From an uncultured Faecalibacterium sp. (GTDB lineage: Bacteria; Bacillota; Clostridia; Oscillospirales; Ruminococcaceae), in NCBI GenBank assembly GCA_934503275.1, contig CAKSVD010000011.1:6703-70702 (forward strand): a DNA stretch of 64,000 nt. Reading direction: 5' to 3'. A program made the position numbers and the translations under genes. Below the pieces are notes generated by a model. It saw only the letters and a list, made by a program, of their open reading frames with translations. It had not been told where the DNA came from and did not search any database. Below are positions 25,405 to 34,516 of this stretch, in pieces. Position 1 is the first letter of the stretch. Every line of letters starts with the position of its first letter.

Positions 25405-25435
25405 AGAAGGGGAAGGCTTTGCGCCCTCCCCTTCT
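25405..25435 (-). terminator. Terminator of the DUF177-rpmF operon
   Basis: Inverted repeat AGAAGGGGA...TCCCCTTCT (25405-25435) 36 bases after the rpmF stop on the minus strand. Confidence 0.7.
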
Positions 25436-25471
25436 GTACATAACACCATTATGCCACCAATTACGCGCAAA

Positions 25472-25651
25472 TTAGGCCTTCTTGATGACTTCCTCGCCCT
25501 TGTAGTAACCGCAGTTGCCACATGCCTGGTGGGGGAGCTTCAGAGAGCCGCAGTTGCTGCACTTGACCAGTGCGGGGGCCTCCAGCTTCCAAACATTGCT
25601 GCGACGCTTGTCGCGGCGGGCCTTGGAAAGATGTCTCTTAGGTACTGCCAT
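25472..25651 (-). CDS. rpmF: 50S ribosomal protein L32
   Basis: 59 residues starting MAVPKRHLSKARRDKRRS, with the zinc-ribbon Cys pattern CSNCGSLKLPHQACGNCGYY, ending EEVIKKA. Start at 25651 follows AAGGAGG. Cotranscribed with the DUF177 gene 24 bases upstream, the usual yceD-rpmF pair. Confidence 0.97.
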   Translation of the reverse strand: MAVPKRHLSKARRDKRRSNVWKLEAPALVKCSNCGSLKLPHQACGNCGYYKGEEVIKKA

Positions 25652-25674
25652 ATTTTTGCACCTCCTTGATGGGT

Positions 25675-26178
25675 TTATCTGTTCAGCAGTGATTTAAGGA
25701 TCGCGAGCCTAGTGTCTACGGGGGCATCGGTCTGCTCTGCCGGTGGGCAGGTGCATTCCGCCTTTTTCTTACCGCACTGTGGGCAAAGCCCGGCGCAGTC
25801 GGGGCTGCAAAGCAACACCGTGGGGATCTGGAACATAAACTCCTGATTGAGCCATTCGTCCACGTCCAAGTGTCCTTTTTCGTCCAGCGGAAGATCGAAA
25901 TCCGGGTCATCCAGATCCCGCTCCTTGACGATCCACTCCGTATCGACTGTCTCTTCCCGGGTAACCGGGTCCAGACAGCGGGCGCACTCTCCGTGCACCG
26001 ATGCCTTTGCCCGCAACGTTATCTGAACCTCGTCGCCATCGGTCTGCGCGTCAAAGACGGCTGTGACCGGCTGCGGGATCCTTGCACCGGCATAATCGTA
26101 CGCAGATAAATCACACTGAAACTCTGCATGGTACGGTCTTGCGCCGGCTGTGATAAACTTTCTCAGGTCAAATTGCAT
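25675..26178 (-). CDS. yceD: DUF177 (YceD) protein, 23S rRNA accumulation
   Basis: 167 residues: MQFDLRKFITAGARPYH at the start, then VHGECARCLDPVTREE (CxxC), DEWLNQEFMFQIPTVLLCSPDCAGLCPQCGKKK with more Cys, the DUF177 signature. YceD is needed for 23S rRNA accumulation in plants and bacteria and is nearly always followed by rpmF, as here. Start at 26178 behind AGAGG; longer in-frame readings lack a ribosome site. Confidence 0.88.
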   Translation of the reverse strand: MQFDLRKFITAGARPYHAEFQCDLSAYDYAGARIPQPVTAVFDAQTDGDEVQITLRAKASVHGECARCLDPVTREETVDTEWIVKERDLDDPDFDLPLDEKGHLDVDEWLNQEFMFQIPTVLLCSPDCAGLCPQCGKKKAECTCPPAEQTDAPVDTRLAILKSLLNR

Positions 26179-26241
26179 AGTACACCTCTGAAAAGGCTGC
26201 TTTGTTAGTATAGCGCCAAAGCAACCCTTTGTCAACACCAA

Positions 26242-26291
26242 AACAGGCAGAAAACCGAAAAAATTTATTTTTCTCCGGTCTTCTGCCTGTT
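26242..26291 (-). terminator. Terminator of the P-loop gene
   Basis: 16-base arms (26242-26257, 26276-26291) with one mismatch and a T tract on the minus strand after the stop at 26324. Confidence 0.75.
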
Positions 26292-26323
26292 GGAAAAGCC
26301 TTTAGCCCTGTTCTTTTATCAGA

Positions 26324-26728
26324 TCACAGGTACTTCTTCACATCGTGGGGCAGTGCGGCCTCGTCTGCGCTGACGGTCACGGTGACCTTCACGCTGTCGC
26401 CGGCAATGGCTGCCATCTCGTCCAGCACAACGCCCAGACGGTTGATATCGTGATCCAGCACCTTCAGGATGCCGTCAATGTACAGGTCGGTGATGTCGTA
26501 GTTGCTTGCCATCAGGCCGGCCACAAAGCCGTACAGCATTTCGCCGCCGGAGATCTTGTACTCTTCCAGATCGATCAGACGTGCTGCAGGAGCGATGTCG
26601 TAGGTGAGCTTCATGCCCTTTTCCACAACAACAACATTGCCTTTGGAGGTCTTGACCGCGTCATTGATCTGGTCGATCATAGCCTTGGTCTTGCCGGAGC
26701 CCTTGGTACCAACAATCAGTTTAATCAT
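26324..26728 (-). CDS. Small P-loop protein of unknown function
   Basis: 134 residues. A Walker A motif sits at the very N-terminus (LIVGTKGSGKTKAMIDQ), and a hydrophobic strand with acidic end (GVVLDEMAAIAG) could be Walker B. No family is recognised; the size resembles a minimal NTPase such as a thymidine-kinase-like or adenylate-kinase-like core. Start 26728 behind GGAGGACTGAACT. Lies just after pgi on the same strand (62 bases), so readthrough is possible. ATP or GTP binding is predicted only from the P-loop. Confidence 0.65.
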   Translation of the reverse strand: MIKLIVGTKGSGKTKAMIDQINDAVKTSKGNVVVVEKGMKLTYDIAPAARLIDLEEYKISGGEMLYGFVAGLMASNYDITDLYIDGILKVLDHDINRLGVVLDEMAAIAGDSVKVTVTVSADEAALPHDVKKYL

Positions 26729-26790
26729 AGTTCAGTCCTCCTGTATTTTCCACGCCTTGCGGCGGGAGATCATTTTTAACGTTCGGCAGC

Positions 26791-28122
26791 TTACTTCAGC
26801 TTTGCCTCCAGCTCTGCGGTCAGGCCCTCGTAGCCGGGCTTGCCCAGCAGGGCAAACATATTCTTCTTGTAGCTTTCCACGCCGGGCTGGTTGAAGGGGT
26901 TCACGCTCAGCAGGTAGCCGCTGCAGGCGCAGGCACGCCAGAAGAAGTAGATCAGGTAGCCCACATTGTAAGCAGACAAATCGTCCACCTCGATCAGCAC
27001 CTCAGGCACGCCGCCATCGGTGTGTGCCAGAATGGTGCCCTCCATGGCCTTGCGGTTGACCACGCTCATGTTCTGGTTTGCAAGGAAGTTCAGGCCGTCA
27101 AAGTTGCCCTCCAGCGGGTCGATGAACAAATCCTGCGCGGGCTTCTTCACGTCCACGATGGTCTCGAACATGATGCGGGCGCCTTCCTGAATAAACTGAC
27201 CCATAGAGTGCAGGTCGGTGGAGAAGATGCAGCTTGCGGGGAACAGGCCCTTGTTGTCCTTGCCCTCGCTCTCGCCGAACAGCTGCTTGTACCACTCGTT
27301 CATCAGGGTGAAGTCCGGCTCGTAGCACTCCAGGATCTCGATACTCTTGCCCTTGCGGTACAGGATGTTGCGGATGGCGGCATACTTGTAAGCGTCGTTG
27401 TCAGGGCTCAGCACGGAGAAGCGCTCCATGGCGTCGGCAGCGCCCTTCATCAGCTCGTCGATGTCGATGCCGGCAGCGGCGATGGGCAGCAGGCCCACGG
27501 CGCTCAGCACGGAGTAGCGGCCGCCCACGTCATCGGGAACCACGAAGGTGGGCCAGCCCTGTGCGTCAGCCAGCTGCTTCAAGGTGCCCTTGGCACGGTC
27601 GGTAGTGGCGTAGATGCGCTTGTTGGCTTCCTCCACGCCCATCTCCTTTTCCAGCAGCTCACGCAGCACGCGGAAGGCCAGAGAGGTCTCGGTGGTGGTG
27701 CCGGACTTGGAGATGACGTTGATGGAGAAGCGCTTGCCCTTGCACAGGCTGATGATATTGTTCAGGTAAGTGGGGCTGATGCTGTTGCCACAGAAGTAGA
27801 TCTTCAGACCATCCTCCAGCTCGTTGTGGTACATACCCTTAACGGCCTCCACAACAGCGCGTGCACCCAGATAGCTGCCTCCGATACCGGCCACCACCAG
27901 AACGTCCGAGTCCTCGCGGATCTTGGCAGCGGCTGCCTTGATGCGGGCAAACTCTTCCTTGTCGTAATCCCGGGGCAGGGTCATCCAGCCCAGAAAATCG
28001 CTGCCGGGGCCGTTCTTGGCTTCCAGCTGCTTGTGGGCGGCTTCTACCTGCGGGTAGATGGCTGCATATTCCTCTTCGCTGATGAAGCTGGAGAGGTGTT
28101 TTGTGTTCAGTACGACACTCAT
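26791..28122 (-). CDS. pgi: Glucose-6-phosphate isomerase
   Basis: 443 residues, the length of Firmicutes PGI. Motifs: [34 protein letters not shown] (sugar-phosphate loop) and [34 protein letters not shown] at the C-terminal catalytic region. Converts glucose-6-P and fructose-6-P in glycolysis. The ATG at 28122 lies 11 bases after GGAGG; an in-frame ATG six codons earlier overlaps that site. Single gene, possibly with the P-loop gene downstream. Confidence 0.95.
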   Translation of the reverse strand: MSVVLNTKHLSSFISEEEYAAIYPQVEAAHKQLEAKNGPGSDFLGWMTLPRDYDKEEFARIKAAAAKIREDSDVLVVAGIGGSYLGARAVVEAVKGMYHNELEDGLKIYFCGNSISPTYLNNIISLCKGKRFSINVISKSGTTTETSLAFRVLRELLEKEMGVEEANKRIYATTDRAKGTLKQLADAQGWPTFVVPDDVGGRYSVLSAVGLLPIAAAGIDIDELMKGAADAMERFSVLSPDNDAYKYAAIRNILYRKGKSIEILECYEPDFTLMNEWYKQLFGESEGKDNKGLFPASCIFSTDLHSMGQFIQEGARIMFETIVDVKKPAQDLFIDPLEGNFDGLNFLANQNMSVVNRKAMEGTILAHTDGGVPEVLIEVDDLSAYNVGYLIYFFWRACACSGYLLSVNPFNQPGVESYKKNMFALLGKPGYEGLTAELEAKLK

Positions 28123-28348
28123 TATTATTAAAACCTCCAAACGATCTGCCGGGCCTTTGCCCTGCGAGGAAATATCTTGGTATAAGTGTACCGTTCCCTC
28201 CGGGTAAAGTCAAGGTCAAATTCCTTAGATTTCATACAATTTTAATAGTGTTTTTTTGTTTCTTCATCCAGATTTGTTCAGGTATCCAACAGTCTCGCCG
28301 GGCGTCCAGCGTACTTTTATGCGCTGAAGCGCTTTTTTCGGCACAGGA

Positions 28349-29581
28349 TCATGCTGTGGCTCCCCGCAGGCTGTCCCACAGCAGCCGCAAGGCGGTGTCA
28401 AACTCCATGCGCGGCGCATCGGCGGCGGCGCATACCGGGTACTCCCCCTGCACCGCTTCGCCGCACAGCAGCTGCGCCTTGCCTACCGTCTGCCCCCGGG
28501 TCACCGGGGCCTCCAATGCCTCGGGCAGTTCCAGCTGCACGGTCAGCTGTCCAGCGCTTTCGGCGGGCAGCAAGGCGGTGGCGGGCAGGGCGGCGTAATC
28601 CAGCGGCACAGTCTCCTCGGTGCTGCCCTTTACCTTTAATTGCAGCGGACGCTCCTGCGGCAGGGGCACCGGTGCGGCGCGGTAGGCCGCAAAGCCGTAG
28701 TCCAGCAGGGTGGTGGCGGCTTCGAACCGCTCCTTGCTGGAGGGTGCACCCAGCACCACTGCGATCAGATTCAGCCCGTCCCGGGTGGCGCTGGCGGTAA
28801 TGCACACCCCTGCCCCGCCGGTGGTGCCGGTCTTGAGCCCGGTGATGCCGTTGTACCGCCGCAAAAGCTTATTGGTGTTCACCAGCTGGGTCTGCCCGCC
28901 CCGCAAAGTGTCCGTCCAGATGCCGGTGTAGTGCAGCACCTCCGGACAGGTGGTCAGGATGGTGCGGCTCATGATGGCCACATCCCGTGCGGTGGAAAGA
29001 TGTCCCTCCGTGTCCAGCCCGCAGGCATTGCGGAAGGTGGTGTGCTCCATGCCCAGTTCTGCGGCGCGGGCGTTCATCTGCTGCACAAAGGCAGGCTCGC
29101 TGCCGCCCACAAGTTCCGCCACCGCCACCGCTGCATCGTTGGCAGAGGACACACAGATGGCCTTGAGCATCTCGTCCAGCGTGAACTGCTCCCCGGGCTC
29201 CAGCCAGATCTGACTGCCGCCCATGTGGTAGGCGTGCTCACTGACCGGCACAGCGGTATCCATGGTCAGCCGCCCGGCGTGCACCGCCTCAAAGGTGAGC
29301 AGCAGGGTCATCACCTTGGTAATGGAGGCGATGGGCATGGTCTGGTCGGCATTCATCTCGTAAAGCACTGTGCCGCTGGTCTGGTCAATGAGGATCGCCG
29401 CGCGGCAGGGCAGGGTAAGCTGCGGCGGGGTGACCGTCAGGGTCTGCACAGCCGGTTCCGCCTGCGTTTGCACCGCCGGTTGGATGCGCAGTCCCTTGCC
29501 CTGTGCCGTGCCGAAGGCCAGCGCAAACAGCCAGAAGCAGACCACCCCCGCGCACAGCAGCGCCAGATTTCTCCGTTCCAT
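28349..29581 (-). CDS. dacF: D-alanyl-D-alanine carboxypeptidase (PBP5/DacF type)
   Basis: 410 residues. N-terminal hydrophobic export signal, then the three serine peptidase motifs in order: PIASITKVMTLL (SxxK), CVSSANDAAVAV (SxN), GLKTGTTGGAG (KTG). A C-terminal PBP5-associated domain follows (about 300-385). A C-terminal amphipathic helix (LRLLWDSLRG) may hold it to the membrane. It trims the terminal D-Ala of peptidoglycan. Start 29581 behind GGGAGGG. Confidence 0.9.
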   Translation of the reverse strand: MERRNLALLCAGVVCFWLFALAFGTAQGKGLRIQPAVQTQAEPAVQTLTVTPPQLTLPCRAAILIDQTSGTVLYEMNADQTMPIASITKVMTLLLTFEAVHAGRLTMDTAVPVSEHAYHMGGSQIWLEPGEQFTLDEMLKAICVSSANDAAVAVAELVGGSEPAFVQQMNARAAELGMEHTTFRNACGLDTEGHLSTARDVAIMSRTILTTCPEVLHYTGIWTDTLRGGQTQLVNTNKLLRRYNGITGLKTGTTGGAGVCITASATRDGLNLIAVVLGAPSSKERFEAATTLLDYGFAAYRAAPVPLPQERPLQLKVKGSTEETVPLDYAALPATALLPAESAGQLTVQLELPEALEAPVTRGQTVGKAQLLCGEAVQGEYPVCAAADAPRMEFDTALRLLWDSLRGATA

Positions 29582-29712
29582 TTCCGTCCCTCCCCGTGCG
29601 AAGTCTCTTGCTGCTACTGTATGCAGTGGTCTTTTCAGGCATGCCGCTCGTCAATTTTGCCGTACTATTTTTCATATTGTGTTCGTTTTCTGTTAACTTT
29701 GGTACCTGTCCC

Positions 29713-29741
29713 TTGACTTTTCACGGCAAAACTTGTAAAAT
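29713..29741 (+). promoter_or_regulatory. Promoter of the small lipoprotein gene
   Basis: TTGACT (29713-29718), 17-base spacer, TAAAAT (29736-29741). Confidence 0.7.
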
Positions 29742-29808
29742 TGAACTGTTCCCAGAAGGGAGCAAGCCCAGTTTCATACAATCATGCAATCACAAGGAGG
29801 GTCTCATT

Positions 29809-30144
29809 ATGAATCTTTCTCGCCGTAACTTTATAAAGATCGCCGGTCTGTCCGCTGCTGCTGTTGCAGGTGCCGCCCTGTTCACCGGCTGCTCCGGTCA
29901 GCTCATGCTGCCCGTCCGGTTCTCTGCTACCGTGATCGGTAAAGATATCCAGAAGGCTCTGGACACCAAGCAGTTTTCTGTCGTGGCCAGCCTGAAGCCG
30001 GACGCCCAGGAGAACGCCATCAACGCTTTTGTGAGACGTCAGCTTCCCCTGTCTATGTACGAGGTCGATTTCATTGAGCGCAAGACCGATACACTGGACG
30101 GCAAGGAGACCGATTATCTGTTCGTTACCCTGAAAAACAGCTAA
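29809..30144 (+). CDS. Small exported protein with Tat-like and lipobox features
   Basis: 111 residues. MNLSRRNFIKIAGLSAAAVA contains a twin-arginine motif (SRRNFIK) and a lipobox ending TGC (FTGC). The mature part is about 80 residues without known domain, acidic and basic mixed. ATG at 29809 has CAAGGAGGG seven bases upstream, its own promoter, and a terminator at 30172, so it is monocistronic. Function unknown. Confidence 0.75.
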   Translation: MNLSRRNFIKIAGLSAAAVAGAALFTGCSGQLMLPVRFSATVIGKDIQKALDTKQFSVVASLKPDAQENAINAFVRRQLPLSMYEVDFIERKTDTLDGKETDYLFVTLKNS

Positions 30145-30171
30145 CGGCTCGTCATTCCTTCCTGCAGCTTT

Positions 30172-30200
30172 GGGACGCGAGATTTTTCGCGTCCCTTTTT
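30172..30200 (+). terminator. Terminator
   Basis: 9-bp stem GGGACGCGA/TCGCGTCCC followed by TTTTT, 28 bases after the small lipoprotein stop. Confidence 0.85.
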
Positions 30201-30324
30201 GTTTTGACGCACTGCAAAAGACCGGTGTCTCCGTGCAAAAACAGTCTTGCACCCCGGTGGGCTTCTGTTATATAATGAAAAGAAATGCAAAACACCCCCG
30301 TTTTTATCGAAAGGATCGTTCCCC

Positions 30325-31620
30325 ATGCGAGTTTGTTTTTATACCCTCGGCTGCAAGGTCAACCTGAACGAGACCGGTGCGCTGGAGCAGCTGTTCCGTG
30401 CCAACGGCTTTACCATTGCGCAGGAAGGCGAGGCAGCGGACGTGTTCATCGTGAACAGCTGCACCGTGACCAACTTCGGCGACCAGAAAAGCCGCAAGTG
30501 GCTGCGCCGCAAAAAGCGCGAGAACCCGGGTGCGGTAACGGTGCTGACCGGCTGCTACCCGCAGGCCTTCCCGGAGGAGGCCACACAGTTCATGGAGGCC
30601 GACCTTGTGTGCGGCAACGGCGACCGCAAGGCCATTCTGGAGAACGTACAAAAGCTGCTGGATGGCCACGAGCGCATCGTAGCCATTGCCCCGCACCAGC
30701 GCGGCGAGCAGTTCGAGGAGCTGCCGGTGGAGCGGTTCGAGACCCACACCCGCGCCTTTATCAAGGTAGAGGACGGCTGCAACCGGCAGTGCGCCTACTG
30801 CGTCATCCCCCGCGCCCGCGGGCCGGTGCGCAGCCGTGCCGAGGAGAGCATTCTGGCCGAGCTGCACCAGTTGGCCGCTGCGGGCTACCGCGAGGTGGTG
30901 CTCAGCGCCATCTCCCTGCCCAGCTACGGGCTGGACACCGGCACGAACCTTGTGGAGCTGGTGGAAAAATGCGCACAGGTGCCGGGCATTGAGCGCATCC
31001 GTCTGGGCAGCCTTGACCCCGATATGCTCACCCCGGAATTTATCTCCCGTTTGGCGGCGGTGGACAAGCTTTGCCCCCAGTTCCATCTGAGCCTACAGAG
31101 CGGCTGCACCGCCACCCTGCGCCGGATGCGCCGGGTGTACACTGCGCAGGAATATGCACAGGTAGTGGAGCAGATCCGCGCCGCCTACGGCAGCCGCCCG
31201 GTCAGCTTTACCACCGACTGCATCTGTGGCTTCCCCGGCGAGACGGCAGAGGACTTTGAGGAGAGCTGCGCATTTTTGAAGAAGATCGGCTTTGTCAAGG
31301 TCCATGTATTCCCCTATTCCCGCCGCAGCGGCACCCCGGCCTATGATTTCCCGGATCAGATCCACGAGCGGGAAAAGCAGGAGCGCAGCCGTCGCATGAA
31401 CGCCGTAGCCGAGCAGGTGCGCTGTGAGGCACTGGCTGCCTTTGAGGGCACCGAGGACGAGGTGCTGCTGGAAACGCCCCTGTCCGGTACGCTGTTTACC
31501 GGCTACACCCGGCTATACATCCCGGTGGTGGTCTCTGCCCCCGGCTGCGAGAGCGGGCAGATCGTGCGGGTAAAGCTGGGCCGCTACGATGGCGAGCGGG
31601 TGCGTGCAGCACTTTGCTGA
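30325..31620 (+). CDS. mtaB: tRNA (t6A37) methylthiotransferase MtaB
   Basis: 431 residues with the three domains of methylthiotransferases: N-terminal UPF0004 domain with FYTLGCKVNLNE, NSCTV and TGCYPQ cysteines; radical-SAM core with CNRQCAYCVIPRARGP (CxxxCxxC); and a C-terminal TRAM domain (FTGYTRLYIPVVV). MtaB converts t6A to ms2t6A at position 37 of tRNAs reading ANN codons. The GC-LG-K N-terminal pattern favours MtaB over MiaB. Start 30325 with AAAGGAT. Confidence 0.92.
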   Translation: MRVCFYTLGCKVNLNETGALEQLFRANGFTIAQEGEAADVFIVNSCTVTNFGDQKSRKWLRRKKRENPGAVTVLTGCYPQAFPEEATQFMEADLVCGNGDRKAILENVQKLLDGHERIVAIAPHQRGEQFEELPVERFETHTRAFIKVEDGCNRQCAYCVIPRARGPVRSRAEESILAELHQLAAAGYREVVLSAISLPSYGLDTGTNLVELVEKCAQVPGIERIRLGSLDPDMLTPEFISRLAAVDKLCPQFHLSLQSGCTATLRRMRRVYTAQEYAQVVEQIRAAYGSRPVSFTTDCICGFPGETAEDFEESCAFLKKIGFVKVHVFPYSRRSGTPAYDFPDQIHEREKQERSRRMNAVAEQVRCEALAAFEGTEDEVLLETPLSGTLFTGYTRLYIPVVVSAPGCESGQIVRVKLGRYDGERVRAALC

Positions 31621-31865
31621 ATTTTTTTCATTTTACTTATACATTCTGTGCATCCGCATGAATACAATAAATTTTTAACAAATTTTGTGTTTTGCCCTTT
31701 CCATACGCACGTCTTTATGTTAAAATGAAGATGGATTTATCGGGTCCGGCGTGCTGTAAGCAACCAGCACGGTACCATCCGTGCCCGTATAGCGCCGTTT
31801 TTATGCTCTGCACGCAGGGCAGGCGGCTCCGTTTTTTGGCTGTTTCTGAGCAAGGAGAGATTGGA

Positions 31866-33419
31866 ATGAGTTTCAGAGGAATCAATACCACGGTCATCCA
31901 GATCCGCCGTCAGGTGTTTACCGAGGTCGCCCGCATGGCTTACGCCAACGTCAAGGGCGAGCAGGCCAACCACCTGATGCGCAAGATCCCCTATACCATC
32001 ATCCCCGGTGAGGAGGGCAAGCTGCGCAAGGACATCTTCCTGGAGCGCGCCATCGTTGAGGAGCGCGTGCGTCTGGCTATGGGTCTGCCCACCCGCCGCA
32101 TGGACGAGCACAACAGCGTGGTCTCCGGTCTGGAGGACGCTTCCATCGCCGATAAGTACTATGATCCCCCGCTGGTCAACGTGATCAAGTTTGCCTGCAA
32201 CCGCTGCCCCGAAAAGCTGGTCAAGGTGTCTGACCTGTGTCAGGGCTGCCTTGCACACCCCTGTATGGAAGTGTGCCCCAAGAAGGCCATCACTTGGGAG
32301 AGCGGCCGCTCCACCATCGATCAGGACAAGTGCATCAAGTGCGGCCGCTGCGTCACCGTCTGCCCCTACAACGCCATCGTCAAGACCGAGCGTCCCTGCG
32401 CCGCTGCCTGCGGCATGGGCGCTATCCACTCTGACGAACTGGGCCGTGCCGAGATCGATTACAGCAAGTGCGTCTCCTGCGGTCAGTGTCTGGTGAACTG
32501 CCCCTTCGGCGCCATTGCCGACAAGGGCCAGATCTATCAGCTCATTCAGGGCTTCAACCGCGGCGACCGCATCTATGCGCTGGTCGCTCCCGCCTTTATC
32601 AATCAGTTCCCCTCTCTGGCTTCCACCGGTAAGCTGAAGTCCGCCCTGAAGGCCATCGGCTTCTGCGACGTGGTGGAGGTTGCCATTGGTGCCGACCTGT
32701 GCACCGTGGACGAGGCACACGACTTCCTTGAGGAAGTGCCTGAGAAGCTGGACTTCATGGCTACCTCCTGCTGCCCGGCATGGAGCATGATGGCAAAGAC
32801 TGCCTTCCCCGGCCTTGCCAAGAACATCTCCATGACCATGACCCCCATGGTGTTCACCGCCCGCATGATGAAGCAGGCCGACCCCGATGCCCGTATGTGC
32901 TTCATCGGACCCTGCGCCGCCAAGAAGCTGGAGGCCTCCCGCCGCACCGTCCGCTCCGACGTGGACTTTGTGCTGACCTTTGAGGAACTGGCTGGTATCA
33001 TCGAGGCAAAGGATCTGGATCTGGACAATCTGGAAGTAGATCCCGCTGAGATGGATCTGTGCTACGCTTCTGCTGCCGGCCGTGGCTTTGCACAGTCCGG
33101 CGGCGTGGCCAAGGCCGTTGCCGACAAGATCAAGGAATGGCGTCCCGACATGGAGGTGAAGATCGCCTCCGCGCAGGGTCTGGCCGACTGCAAGAAGCTG
33201 CTGATGCTGGCCAAGGCCGGCAAGTACAACGGCTATCTGCTGGAGGGCATGGGCTGCCCCGGCGGCTGCATCGGCGGTGCCGGTACCATTGCCGACCCCG
33301 TGCGCACCGCTGCTGTGCTGAACAAGTATGTGAAGGACGCCGAGTTCACCGACCCCGAGCAGAGCGCCTTTATGTCCAACATCCATATGCTGAAGGATGA
33401 CCCCGACTTTGAGGTCTGA
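31866..33419 (+). CDS. Monomeric [FeFe] hydrogenase, group B-like
   Basis: 517 residues. An N-terminal region with two or more ferredoxin motifs (CNRCPEKLVKVSDLC, CIKCGRCVTVCP, CVSCGQCLVNCP) precedes the H-cluster domain with L1 TSCCPAW (about 300), L2 FIGPCAAKK (about 346) and L3 LEGMGCPGGCIGGAG (about 459). In standard group A enzymes L2 reads MPCxxK; GPCAAKK fits group B. It would exchange electrons between ferredoxin and H2 or sense H2. Start 31866 behind GAGCAAGGAGAG. The HydEFG maturases are not in the window. Direction and partner unknown. Confidence 0.88.
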   Translation: MSFRGINTTVIQIRRQVFTEVARMAYANVKGEQANHLMRKIPYTIIPGEEGKLRKDIFLERAIVEERVRLAMGLPTRRMDEHNSVVSGLEDASIADKYYDPPLVNVIKFACNRCPEKLVKVSDLCQGCLAHPCMEVCPKKAITWESGRSTIDQDKCIKCGRCVTVCPYNAIVKTERPCAAACGMGAIHSDELGRAEIDYSKCVSCGQCLVNCPFGAIADKGQIYQLIQGFNRGDRIYALVAPAFINQFPSLASTGKLKSALKAIGFCDVVEVAIGADLCTVDEAHDFLEEVPEKLDFMATSCCPAWSMMAKTAFPGLAKNISMTMTPMVFTARMMKQADPDARMCFIGPCAAKKLEASRRTVRSDVDFVLTFEELAGIIEAKDLDLDNLEVDPAEMDLCYASAAGRGFAQSGGVAKAVADKIKEWRPDMEVKIASAQGLADCKKLLMLAKAGKYNGYLLEGMGCPGGCIGGAGTIADPVRTAAVLNKYVKDAEFTDPEQSAFMSNIHMLKDDPDFEV

Positions 33420-33440
33420 GCCGCTATAACGTAACCACCC

Positions 33441-33474
33441 AAAAGGACGCTGCAATGCTGCAGCGTCCTTTTTA
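33441..33474 (+). terminator. Terminator of the hydrogenase gene
   Basis: 14-bp stem (33441-33454, 33459-33472) with loop ATGC and T run. Confidence 0.9.
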
Positions 33475-33535
33475 TCATACCTTCCACATTTTGTGATGGA
33501 TTCGCAACATTTTTGTGAAAGACTGCCAAGGCGCA

Positions 33536-33564
33536 TTGACAAGGCCGTCCGGTCATGTTATGTT
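33536..33564 (+). promoter_or_regulatory. Promoter of the secreted-protein gene
   Basis: TTGACA (33536-33541), 17-base spacer, TATGTT (33559-33564). Confidence 0.65.
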
Positions 33565-33644
33565 AGTATTGACAAATCAGTACCTTATAGGGCATCATAT
33601 ACTCTGTTTCACCATGCCGCAGCTGCGGCAGAAAGGATAAAACC

Positions 33645-34118
33645 ATGACTACTGCCTTAAAACGTACCGGCGCTGCCCTGCTGACGCTGCTGATGTTCTG
33701 TATGCTCACACTGGGCGCTTCTGCCGCCGCGAATACCCCCGTTGGGGTCAAATTCTGGAAGGAAAAGTCCGATAAGGAATCCATGGCCAACTCCGGTATT
33801 GATTCCAACCGCGAGGCTATCCTTACCCGCCAGTCCAACGGCACCTATACCCTGACACTGCCCGTCAAGCAGGTGACCAAACTCAATGTGACCGGCTACC
33901 TGACCGGCCTGACCATCGGCGATGTAACCTACACCGGCACCTTGACCGGCGAGATCGAAAAGGGCAACGGCATCCTGACCATCAAAAACCTGCCCGCCTC
34001 GGTGCTGACCGGCAGCGATGTGAACAAGGCGCTGACCGTGACCTGCAACATCCAGATGGATCTGAGCCTGTTGGGCGAGATCAACACCACCGCCCGGATG
34101 TGCATCTGGGTAAAATAA
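33645..34118 (+). CDS. Secreted protein of unknown function
   Basis: 157 residues with a Sec signal peptide (basic MTTALKR, hydrophobic core, cleavage near ASAAA at about 26-30). The mature 130 residues are Thr/Val-rich with alternating hydrophobic strands (YTLTLPVKQVTKLNVTGYL), suggesting a beta-sandwich. No Cys, no lipobox, no anchor. Own promoter and shared terminator at 34132. No family recognised. Confidence 0.7.
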   Translation: MTTALKRTGAALLTLLMFCMLTLGASAAANTPVGVKFWKEKSDKESMANSGIDSNREAILTRQSNGTYTLTLPVKQVTKLNVTGYLTGLTIGDVTYTGTLTGEIEKGNGILTIKNLPASVLTGSDVNKALTVTCNIQMDLSLLGEINTTARMCIWVK

Positions 34119-34131
34119 GACGCACGATAAC

Positions 34132-34163
34132 AAAAGCGCCGTTCCACCCGGGACGGCGCTTTT
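34132..34163. terminator. Bidirectional terminator
   Basis: 11-bp stem AAAAGCGCCGT/ACGGCGCTTTT (34132-34142, 34153-34163) between convergent genes. Confidence 0.85.
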
Positions 34164-34168
34164 GCTGT

Positions 34169-34375
34169 TCAGCAGTCGATATGCTTTTCCACAAAGTCGG
34201 TGGCCATCTTATCCAGCTGCATCACTGCATTTTCCGCGCCCTTCATCACCTTGCGCACATTGCGGCGCATCTGGCGCTTGCTCTGGGTAGCCATCATGGC
34301 ACCGGCAGCCCCAAGGGCTGCACCGGCGGCCATGCCCACCACCATGCCTGCGGCGGAATTTTCTCGCTGTTTCAT
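34169..34375 (-). CDS. Small YtxH-like protein
   Basis: 68 residues: short polar N-terminus, a Gly/Ala-rich hydrophobic helix (AAGMVVGMAAGAALGAAGA) and a basic to amphipathic tail with QMRRNVRKVMKG. This layout is like YtxH/gas-vesicle-related small membrane-associated proteins, often stress linked. Start 34375 behind AAAGGAG. Family call tentative. Confidence 0.55.
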   Translation of the reverse strand: MKQRENSAAGMVVGMAAGAALGAAGAMMATQSKRQMRRNVRKVMKGAENAVMQLDKMATDFVEKHIDC

Positions 34376-34516
34376 CCCGAATTTCTCCTTTCAGCCTGTC
34401 ATGACAGGGCTTGCAGTGCTATTATTTCCGTAAAAGAATCTGGTATACGCTTTTTTTATGCAGCAATTTGTGGTATACTGTTCCATAGTGCTTTTTTAGC
34501 AAGGAGGTTTTCCTAT

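Noticed and set aside
31737..33542. A 601-codon minus-strand frame opposite the hydrogenase
   Set aside because: Low-complexity Gly/His/Leu shadow of a well-supported gene.
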